From Acidobacteriota bacterium (GTDB taxonomy: Bacteria > Acidobacteriota > Terriglobia > UBA7540), in assembly GCA_021786455.1 (NCBI GenBank), contig JAJYNF010000060.1, positions 1 to 11,651 on the forward strand: 11,651 nucleotides of DNA, written 5' to 3'. A program made the position numbers and the translations under genes. Under the pieces are notes generated by a model, which saw only the letters and a program-made list of their open reading frames with translations, was not told the DNA's origin and ran no database searches. Shown here in pieces: positions 5,939 through 11,651 of this stretch (the first letter of the stretch is position 1; each line of letters starts with the position of its first letter).

Positions 5939-7339
5939 TCACGCACTGTCCTTGGCAGCCATGCTGCTCAGTTCGTTGAAAAACACAAACTGCGCGGCGC
6001 CCCATTCGCCTGGCACAATCGAACTCCTTGGCTGGCCGGTAAAAATAACCCGAAAACCTTCCAGCCGATGGTCACGTCCAGCCCAGAATGGCGGGCCGTT
6101 TGTGGCTGCGGGCTCAATGAGCGCAAGTCTTTCGAGGGCGGGATAGATAACCTCCGCGGAGGATGACATGGCCGCCGAAAAGTTATCGGTTAAAAACTGC
6201 ATCTGGGCACCGATCTCGTACAAGTGCCACGCCAGGCAGGCACACAGCCGTACGGCGTTCTCGAATTGCGCAGGCGAGAGCGTTGAAATGTTCGGCACTA
6301 GACGGTTAAAAACCAATGTGAACCGACGTTCGTCCTCGCGGGTAAATTCCCGCACCTTTAGGTTCCCGGCCTTGGCTGAAGCTTTCCAATCCACGTGGCG
6401 TGCCGCGTCGGTCTCACGATAGTCGCGGATTGCATAGAGGTCGTGGCCGTGGCCTTTCAACGGGCTTTCGACGTGACTCCCCAAATTTGGAAAGAATTGC
6501 AAGAGGTCCTGGATCGGCTCCACGCCAGGAAAGACGATAACCTCCTGGCGCGTAAGTACTTCACGCGACTTGCGCAAGAGACCAAAAGGAAACTTCGTGC
6601 TGACCCGAAAGCCGTCCTGCGTGTACCGCCCGCGCCGCGGGAAGATAATTTCCACCCGCTGGCCAACCGTGGCGCGATGAGGAAGATAAGGGACATAGAC
6701 CGGCTGGTCGAGGATACGCGGCGGAATGTGTCCATCTGGATCGCCTTTGCGGTTCTTATTCACCCGGCCGCTGACCGTAATCGAAAATGACGGGGAAAAG
6801 CGTTTAAGATTCACTAACGTCAGGCGCGCCTCCACGGGGCGCTCGGCAAATAGATGCTCGGGTAAGGTCAACTTCAGCTCGAGACCCTCCAGGACCAGCC
6901 GTGAGAGAACTCCGGAGGCTAGAATGCCTGCCAATAAGCTGGCAAGAACGATAAAGAGGAGATTGTTACCCGTGTTGAGGGCGGCGATTCCGATGACGAT
7001 GATAAGGGCAAGATAGACGGCGCCTTCGCGCGTCAGTTCATAGTGGATCCTCACCCTCCAGCGTTCGAGCCGAGTTCGGCGAACCAAGCGAGGGACGATG
7101 CGGGCCGCAATCACACCCGCCAGGCCAAGGGCAAACAGCGCGGTGAGCGCGCCTGTAACGTAATGACCTGACTCGCGCAGCGCGGTCGCATAGAGGGCCA
7201 TCAACAACGCCAAGGCCAGCGTGAGAAGCGCAAGAAAGAATCGTCGCCAGCCGACGCGATCCACGCGCGCCCACCATTCGCGGGCACCATCGGTGCCGCG
7301 CGGCGGACGACTCGCTTCCGCGCTGGACAAATCAGCCAC
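5939..7339 (-). CDS. DUF58-domain membrane protein
   Basis: This 466-residue inner-membrane protein has a basic N-terminus, then four membrane spans in two pairs, at about residues 34-51 and 61-81, then 107-121 and 125-146. A mainly beta region follows, and then the DUF58 core at 297-323 with 'GHGHDLYAIRDYRETDAARHVDWKASAK', the family's diagnostic 'R-x-Y-x-x-x-D-x-x-R-x-x-x-W-K' pattern. DUF58 proteins have a von Willebrand-A-like fold and usually occur with a MoxR AAA+ ATPase and a transglutaminase-like membrane protein; their molecular role is poorly defined. Neither partner is beside this gene: it converges on the ROK kinase and diverges from lysS. The start is GTG at 7339, the only in-frame start giving the full N-terminus, with only AAGG directly before it. 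A better alternative start is not visible. A short inverted repeat ACCGG-TAG-CCGGT lies at 7352-7364, just upstream. Confidence 0.9.
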   Translation of the reverse strand: MADLSSAEASRPPRGTDGAREWWARVDRVGWRRFFLALLTLALALLMALYATALRESGHYVTGALTALFALGLAGVIAARIVPRLVRRTRLERWRVRIHYELTREGAVYLALIIVIGIAALNTGNNLLFIVLASLLAGILASGVLSRLVLEGLELKLTLPEHLFAERPVEARLTLVNLKRFSPSFSITVSGRVNKNRKGDPDGHIPPRILDQPVYVPYLPHRATVGQRVEIIFPRRGRYTQDGFRVSTKFPFGLLRKSREVLTRQEVIVFPGVEPIQDLLQFFPNLGSHVESPLKGHGHDLYAIRDYRETDAARHVDWKASAKAGNLKVREFTREDERRFTLVFNRLVPNISTLSPAQFENAVRLCACLAWHLYEIGAQMQFLTDNFSAAMSSSAEVIYPALERLALIEPAATNGPPFWAGRDHRLEGFRVIFTGQPRSSIVPGEWGAAQFVFFNELSSMAAKDSA

Positions 7340-7428
7340 CTTGCCATTCTAACCGGTAGCCGGTCGCCCACGAAGCTGATTTGGTTTTTGCTGGTCTAGG
7401 CCAAAAAAACGCTCGCGCCGCTTCTGGG

Positions 7429-7457
7429 GGTGTCGGTTGCTTGACACCGGTCTGTCA
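7429..7457. promoter_or_regulatory. Overlapping inverted repeats across the lysS -35 box (possible operator)
   Basis: GGTGTC (7429-7434) pairs with GACACC (7443-7448) across 8 bases, and TGACA (7442-7446) pairs with TGTCA (7453-7457) across 6 bases. Together they form three half-sites in the order TGTC, GACA, TGTC that cover the -35 hexamer. A repressor bound here would block RNA polymerase. The regulator is unknown and the arrangement could be chance. Confidence 0.3.
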
Positions 7458-7470
7458 TGCTCCCTATAAT
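7441..7470 (+). promoter_or_regulatory. Perfect-consensus sigma70 promoter for lysS
   Basis: TTGACA at 7441-7446 and TATAAT at 7465-7470 match both consensus hexamers exactly and are separated by 18 bases. Transcription would begin near 7477, leaving a leader of about 36 bases before the lysS ATG. That leader is too short for a T-box or other large riboswitch. This is the only clear promoter in the window and implies strong housekeeping expression of lysS and probably the genes after it. Confidence 0.82.
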
Positions 7471-7512
7471 GCGAGCCTTCAGTTGAGGCGTAGGTCTGGG
7501 TGAAAGAGGTGG

Positions 7513-9117
7513 ATGCGATTGTCCCCCGCAGGTACGGAGGGTGACGAGCTGGCGCTGCAGCGCGAGAAGAAGCTGCGCGCTATCCTCAGCCTCGGCTACG
7601 AAGCCTATCCTCGGAAATTTCAATTTACTCACACGATCCCTGGCGTTCTAACGGAGTATTCCAGCCGCTCCGCCGAGCAACTAAGCGCCGCGCGGGTTCC
7701 GGCGCGGGTTGCCGGGCGAATCATGACATTGCGCCCCCATGGGAAGGCCGGTTTCGGGCACTTGGCGGGGGGGGGCAAGCAATTGCAGTTCTATGTGCGC
7801 CTGGACGCCGTTGGGGAGCGGGATTTCGAACTTTATCGCTTGCTCGATCTGGGAGACCTGGTTGGCGTCGAGGGCTATTTGTTCCGCACGCGCACCGGCG
7901 AACTCACCGTCCATTCGGAACGCCTTCACTTCCTCGCCAAAGCCCTTCTTCCGCTTCCTGAAAAGTGGCATGGCCTGGCGGATGTGGAGGTTCGCTACCG
8001 CCAGCGATATGTTGACCTCATGGTTAACCAGCGGGTGCGGGAGGTTTTTGAGTGCCGCGCGGCGTTGGTCAGAGCCATCCGCGAATTTCTTAATGCGGAG
8101 GGTTACCTCGAAGTGGAAACGCCCATGATGCAGCCGCTCGCCGGCGGCGCGCTGGCACGCCCGTTTGTGACTCATCATAATGCGCTCGACCTTGATCTCT
8201 ACCTTCGCGTCGCGCCTGAACTTTACTTAAAACGCCTTCTGGTGGGCGGCTTGGAGCGCGTATATGAAATCAATCGCAACTTCCGCAACGAGGGAATCTC
8301 AACACAGCACAATCCCGAGTTCACAATGCTGGAGTTCTACCAAGCCTACGCCGACTATCACGACATGATGGCGCTGACAGAGCGATTATTGCGGCACGCC
8401 GCCGAAGCGACTCTCGGCAGCCTGGAATTTGAGTGGGCTGGTCACAAAATCTCCTTGGCGCGGTTCGAGCGGCTGCCGATGAAGGAAGCTGTTGTCCGCT
8501 TTTGGCCTCAGGGGCCCACCGAGCAACCCCGCCTGGAAGATTTGGCAGAGCCCAAGGCGGCCTTTCGCTGGATCGAGGTCTATAATCGGTGGGCCGAAGG
8601 GCTTCGAGGCGCGGACCAGCCTACCGAGGCGGGAGCCCGCAAGGAAACCCAAGCGCCCGCCCAGCCGGTCGCGCTTCCGCCCGGCACATCACCGGGGGCA
8701 GCCCTACAATCTTTGTTTGATGCCGTTGCCGAGCGTCACTTGATTCAGCCAACGTTTATTCTGGACTTTCCGCTCGAGGTCTCTCCCCTCGCCAAGCAAA
8801 AGGCCGACGACCCTAACTTCGTGGAACGATTCGAGCTTTTCGCCGGAGGCATGGAGATTGCCAACGCCTTTAGCGAATTGAACGATCCGGCAGAGCAGCG
8901 CGATCGTTTCGAGTATCAACAAATGTTGCGGGAGCGGGGCGACCTGGCAGCGCATACCATAGACGAGGATTACATTCGCGCTCTCAGCTACGGCATGCCG
9001 CCGGCCGCCGGTGAGGGTATCGGCATTGACCGTCTGACGATGCTGCTGACCGATTCTCGCTCCATCCGCGACGTCATCCTGTTTCCATTGCTTCGACCGG
9101 AAAAACGGCTTCGCTGA
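7513..9117 (+). CDS. lysS: Lysyl-tRNA synthetase (class II)
   Basis: This 534-residue cytoplasmic enzyme charges tRNA-Lys with lysine using ATP. An N-terminal anticodon-binding OB fold covers about 60-145 ('RVAGRIMTLRPHGKAGF', 'LQFYVRLDAVG', 'GDLVGVEGYLF'). The catalytic domain then shows 'RYRQRYVDLM' at 161-170, motif 1 around 195-218 ('LEVETPMMQPLAGGA'), motif 2 'FRNEG' at 257-261 followed by 'HNPEFTMLEFY', 'FSELNDP' at 453-459, and motif 3 'GEGIGIDRLTML' at 500-511. Compared with E. coli LysS (505 residues), about 36 extra proline- and alanine-rich residues lie near 362-395, between motif 2 and 'HLIQPTFI'. ATG 7513 has AAAGAGG just upstream with short spacing. A run of nine G (7767-7775) encodes A85-G88 in the OB fold, and the frame is intact across it. 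Confidence 0.97.
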   Translation: MRLSPAGTEGDELALQREKKLRAILSLGYEAYPRKFQFTHTIPGVLTEYSSRSAEQLSAARVPARVAGRIMTLRPHGKAGFGHLAGGGKQLQFYVRLDAVGERDFELYRLLDLGDLVGVEGYLFRTRTGELTVHSERLHFLAKALLPLPEKWHGLADVEVRYRQRYVDLMVNQRVREVFECRAALVRAIREFLNAEGYLEVETPMMQPLAGGALARPFVTHHNALDLDLYLRVAPELYLKRLLVGGLERVYEINRNFRNEGISTQHNPEFTMLEFYQAYADYHDMMALTERLLRHAAEATLGSLEFEWAGHKISLARFERLPMKEAVVRFWPQGPTEQPRLEDLAEPKAAFRWIEVYNRWAEGLRGADQPTEAGARKETQAPAQPVALPPGTSPGAALQSLFDAVAERHLIQPTFILDFPLEVSPLAKQKADDPNFVERFELFAGGMEIANAFSELNDPAEQRDRFEYQQMLRERGDLAAHTIDEDYIRALSYGMPPAAGEGIGIDRLTMLLTDSRSIRDVILFPLLRPEKRLR

Positions 9118-9164
9118 ATTCGCGTGACCCAAATCCTGGCCCTGGGAGGGGGCCCGGCCTGGGG

Positions 9165-9191
9165 AACGGCAATTTCCTTTCAGCCGTTTTT
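9165..9191 (+). terminator. Candidate intrinsic terminator after lysS
   Basis: AACGGC (9165-9170) pairs with GCCGTT (9183-9188) around a 12-base loop, followed directly by TTT, giving a run of five T that starts inside the stem. It lies 48 bases after the lysS stop. The stem is short, so termination is probably partial, allowing some read-through into the acetyltransferase and lolC. Confidence 0.45.
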
Positions 9192-9240
9192 ACCTTCAGC
9201 GCGGCTGAGTCAAACTTGGATTGAAGGGCAACGACGCTAC

Positions 9241-10104
9241 ATGACTATCCAACTGCGCGCGGCGGTAAGCGGAGACGCTGCCGCCTGCGGACGCATCATC
9301 TTCCGGGCATTCCAAAGGATTAACGATGAGCATGGTTTTCCCTCGGCTTACACGGATGAGACGCTGGCGGCGCGCGTGGCATCCACGCAGCTCGATCATC
9401 CGGAGGTGTATGGGGTTGTGGCGGAAGCCGACGGGCACGTGGTAGGGTCTGCGTTTCTGGATGAGCGGGCGCTCGTTCTGAGCATTGGTCCGGTCACCGT
9501 GGACCCGCCATTTCAGCGCCGTGGCATCGGCCGACGCATGATGGAACATCTGCTTCAACGAGCCGGCACGGCGCCTGGCGCGCGACTGACCACGGACGCA
9601 TTTAATCCCCAGGCCATCTCTCTTTACACTTCGCTCGGATTTGAGGTCAAGGAACCGCTGATGCTGCTCACCGGGCGTCCCAAAGACGAAGCGCCTACTG
9701 ACGCCAGGGTCCGACCTATGACCGCGGATGACCTGGAGGCCACGGCGGCTCTTTCGGCTCATGTTCACGGTTTTGACCGCTCGAATGAACTCTCTGATTG
9801 CCTCGGGAAATGTTCTCCCGTGATTCTGGTCAAGCAAGGCCGACCGACAGCCTACGCGTCAACGCTCTCGTTGTGGCAGGCAGGCCACGGCGTGGCGGAG
9901 ACGGATCAGGATTTGCAAGCCCTCATTTTGGGAGCCGCTTCCCTGTCGGCCTCCCCCATCTCTCTGTTGCTTCCTACACGCCAGTCCACCCTGTTACGCT
10001 GGTGCGTTCACCAGGGGCTTCGCCTGGGGAAGCCCATGCTCCTAATGTCCATCGGCGAATATCAGGAGCCAAGGGGCGCATGGTTCCCCTCCGCGCGGAT
10101 GTGA
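9241..10104 (+). CDS. Two-domain GNAT-family N-acetyltransferase
   Basis: This 287-residue cytoplasmic protein has the fold that transfers an acetyl group from acetyl-CoA to an amine. The N-terminal domain (about 1-145) is a standard GNAT: 'IQLRAAVSGDAAACGRIIFRAF', then 'GVVAEADGHVVGSAFL', the acetyl-CoA motif A 'VTVDPPFQRRGIGRRMMEHLL' with Q92-R-R-G-I-G97, and 'NPQAISLYTSLGFEV' at 122-136. A second half (from 'VRPMTADDLEATAALS' near 157) repeats the opening strand and helix of a GNAT domain but lacks a clear motif A; it probably serves for substrate binding or dimerisation. ATG 9241 was chosen because the GNAT fold begins at once. An upstream GTG at 9124 would add 39 residues without family character, read across the terminator. 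The substrate is unknown. It lies between lysS and lolC, genes often adjacent in related bacteria. Confidence 0.85.
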   Translation: MTIQLRAAVSGDAAACGRIIFRAFQRINDEHGFPSAYTDETLAARVASTQLDHPEVYGVVAEADGHVVGSAFLDERALVLSIGPVTVDPPFQRRGIGRRMMEHLLQRAGTAPGARLTTDAFNPQAISLYTSLGFEVKEPLMLLTGRPKDEAPTDARVRPMTADDLEATAALSAHVHGFDRSNELSDCLGKCSPVILVKQGRPTAYASTLSLWQAGHGVAETDQDLQALILGAASLSASPISLLLPTRQSTLLRWCVHQGLRLGKPMLLMSIGEYQEPRGAWFPSARM

Positions 10105-10173
10105 CTCGACCCATTCCTCGCGCGTATCGTTGCTTTGGAAATTCGCTTGGCCGCGCGGACACGGTCGTTGATA

Positions 10174-11415
10174 ATGAAGACGAAGATGGGCTTTGAACTC
10201 TTCGTCGCGCTGCGGTATTTGAAGGCTAAACGGCGGCAAGCTGCGATTTCCGTCATCACGGTGATCTCTGTGCTTGGGGTGGCGGCCGGGGTATGCGCGC
10301 TGGTGGTGGCGCTATCGGTCAATAACGGGTTCAAGTCTGAGCTGGAGAAGAAATTGCTGGGGGCGGTGACGGAAGTTAATTTGATCCGTGTAAAGAATGA
10401 CGGCATTCGGCACTACAATCGGCTGACAGAGCGTCTTTCCAAGCTCCCCCACGTGGTTGCAGCCGCTCCCGCCATTTACGAGGAGGTTCTGATCTCGAGC
10501 CGGCAACGCGCCCAGGGCGCGGTACTCAAAGGAATTGAGCCGGAGCGCGAAGTCCGGGTGGGTGCCTTACTGCGCCACCTCCCCGAAGGTTCCCTTCAAG
10601 GGCTCAGCCAAACCTTTGCGCATGCAGATCCGATTATCTTAGGCAAGGATTTGGCGGAGTCGCTGGGAGTTTTCGTCGGCGACACGGTCACCGTCACAAG
10701 TCCGCAGGGGGCCCTGACACCCTTCGGAACCGTACCCAAGTTCCGGCACTTCCGTGTGGTGGGGGTGTTCGACTCTGGATTTTACGATTTCGATTCGAGC
10801 TGGGCTTTTACCAACCTCGCGGCCGCGCAGCGGCTCTTCGATTTACAGAACGTCGTATCGGACATCGAATTCAAGATTGACAATGTATATCTCGCCGAGC
10901 AGGTGGCTCGCTCGCTACGCCGAGCCGCCGGGCCGGGCTTTGACACCACCACCTGGATGGAACAAAACAAGTCGTTGCTCCATGCCATGAATTTGGAGCG
11001 GTTGGTGACCATTCTCACCATCGGCCTGATTGTGCTCGTCGCGGCTTTGAATATTTTCATCACCTTGACCATGATGGTCATGGAAAAAAACCGTGACATT
11101 GCCGTGCTGATGTCCATGGGAGCCCGGCCAAACCAGGTGTCAAGAATTTTCAAGCTATACGGGCTGGCGATTGGTTCGCTCGGCACGGTTCTCGGGCTGG
11201 GGCTCGGTTATGGAATCTCCTGGGCAGGGCAGCGCTTTCATCTTTTTCCCCTTTCCCCGCAGGTTTACTCATTGTCGGCGGTGCCGTTCCACCCTCGAAT
11301 GGGTGACGGGGTGTGGATCGCAGCGGCAGCGTTGGCGATCAGCTTTCTAGCTACGCTTTATCCGGCGCGGGCCGCGGCCCGTTTGAATCCCGCCGAGGTT
11401 TTGAGGTACGAGTAA
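10174..11415 (+). CDS. lolC: Lipoprotein-releasing ABC transporter permease, LolC/LolE family
   Basis: This 413-residue inner-membrane subunit extracts mature lipoproteins from the inner membrane for transfer to LolA. It opens with the family's 'FELFVALRYLKAKRRQ', followed by a first span ('ITVISVLGVAAGVCALVVALSV') and 'NNGFKSELEKKLL'. A large periplasmic domain comes next, then an FtsX domain with three spans. The FtsX domain has 'LNIFITLTMMVMEKNRDIAVLMSMGA', the 'FHLFPLSPQVYSLSAVPF' loop typical of LolC/E, and the ending 'LYPARAAARLNPAEVLRYE'. Many bacteria outside the gammaproteobacteria have one such permease as a homodimer, so the LolC versus LolE label is arbitrary. ATG 10174 is preferred over TTG 10135; ATG 10186 (MGFELFVAL) is a good alternative. 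It is followed after two bases by lolD. Confidence 0.92.
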   Translation: MKTKMGFELFVALRYLKAKRRQAAISVITVISVLGVAAGVCALVVALSVNNGFKSELEKKLLGAVTEVNLIRVKNDGIRHYNRLTERLSKLPHVVAAAPAIYEEVLISSRQRAQGAVLKGIEPEREVRVGALLRHLPEGSLQGLSQTFAHADPIILGKDLAESLGVFVGDTVTVTSPQGALTPFGTVPKFRHFRVVGVFDSGFYDFDSSWAFTNLAAAQRLFDLQNVVSDIEFKIDNVYLAEQVARSLRRAAGPGFDTTTWMEQNKSLLHAMNLERLVTILTIGLIVLVAALNIFITLTMMVMEKNRDIAVLMSMGARPNQVSRIFKLYGLAIGSLGTVLGLGLGYGISWAGQRFHLFPLSPQVYSLSAVPFHPRMGDGVWIAAAALAISFLATLYPARAAARLNPAEVLRYE

Positions 11416-11417
11416 GC

Positions 11418-11651
11418 ATGAGGGGTGCCGCTCCATTGTTGCTGGCTGAAAATCTGGCAAAGATTTTCCACTCGGCGACGGAAGACGTGGTCGTCTTTGA
11501 GGGCTTAAACCTCGAGCTGCAAGAAGGCGAGCGGATCGCGTTGGTGGGCGAATCGGGAACCGGAAAAACGACGCTGCTGCACCTGCTGGCGGCGCTGGAC
11601 ACTCCCACGCGGGGTGAGCTATACTTTAGGCGTCAGAAGCTGAGCAGCTTC
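11418..11651 (+). CDS. lolD: Lipoprotein-releasing ABC transporter ATPase LolD (3' end outside the window)
   Basis: The first 78 residues of an ABC ATPase are present; the gene continues past the window edge. Visible are the N-terminal strand 'LLLAENLAKIFHSATEDVVVFEGLNLELQEGE' region and an intact Walker A, GESGTGKTT at 44-52, followed by 'LLHLLAALDTPTRGELYF'. That phrase is characteristic of LolD, where it reads roughly LLHLLGGLD.PT.G. The ATG lies two bases after the lolC stop, as usual for this pair, so the two are co-translated. The Q-loop, signature and Walker B lie beyond the window. Confidence 0.92.
   Translation, partial: MRGAAPLLLAENLAKIFHSATEDVVVFEGLNLELQEGERIALVGESGTGKTTLLHLLAALDTPTRGELYFRRQKLSSF

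Noticed and set aside
5032..5946. Long minus-strand open frame (304 residues) across the ROK kinase
   Set aside because: It lies fully antisense to a gene with intact ROK motifs and a good ribosome binding site. Its composition (rich in R, H, P, A) is that of a GC-driven shadow frame, and no family pattern is visible.
7471..7512. T-box or riboswitch in the lysS leader
   Set aside because: The leader after the predicted start site is only about 36 bases, too short for any known tRNA- or lysine-sensing riboswitch.
1..11651. Defence system, phage, transposon or CRISPR
   Set aside because: No transposase, integrase, nuclease, toxin-antitoxin pair, spaced repeat array or composition break was seen. 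All genes look like resident chromosomal genes.

Overview
The window is an ordinary chromosomal stretch of a diderm (Gram-negative-type) bacterium with fairly high GC. The best guess is Acidobacteriota. This is inferred from the protein styles, the mixture of LolA-like and FtsX-type envelope genes, and the order lysS followed by a LolC/E permease and a LolD ATPase, which is known from Acidobacteriota and deltaproteobacterial-type genomes. No rRNA or tRNA gene, CRISPR array, insertion sequence or phage gene is visible, and the phylum was not tested by any search.

Region 1 (1-3256, + strand) is a compact envelope-transport operon. It holds the tail of a probable LolA-like protein, an FtsX/MacB-type permease whose start overlaps that tail, its ABC ATPase, a small single-span membrane protein of unknown function, and a secreted LolA-like 'outer membrane lipoprotein-sorting' protein. 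The likely job is moving a lipid or lipoprotein out of the inner membrane and handing it to a periplasmic carrier.

Region 2 (3257-5859, + strand) starts with about 340 bases without a convincing gene but with several short inverted repeats. A radical SAM enzyme with a cysteine-rich C-terminus follows, then a 229-base gap with a hairpin and a 43-base palindromic element, then a ROK-family sugar kinase (probable glucokinase) with a good ribosome binding site.

Region 3 (5884-7512) has a strong hairpin between the convergent ROK and DUF58 genes. The minus-strand DUF58 membrane protein follows, then a 173-base divergent intergenic region. That region contains a perfect-consensus sigma70 promoter (TTGACA, 18 bases, TATAAT) for lysS, with short inverted repeats over its -35 box.

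Region 4 (7513-11651, + strand) contains lysyl-tRNA synthetase (class II) with an extra proline-rich insert, a two-domain GNAT acetyltransferase, a LolC/E-type lipoprotein-releasing permease, and the first 78 residues of its LolD ATPase, cut by the window edge.

No clearly new biological system was found. The points most worth following are the LolA-flanked ABC module with its unrecognised membrane protein, the orphan radical SAM enzyme, and the inverted repeats around the lysS promoter.
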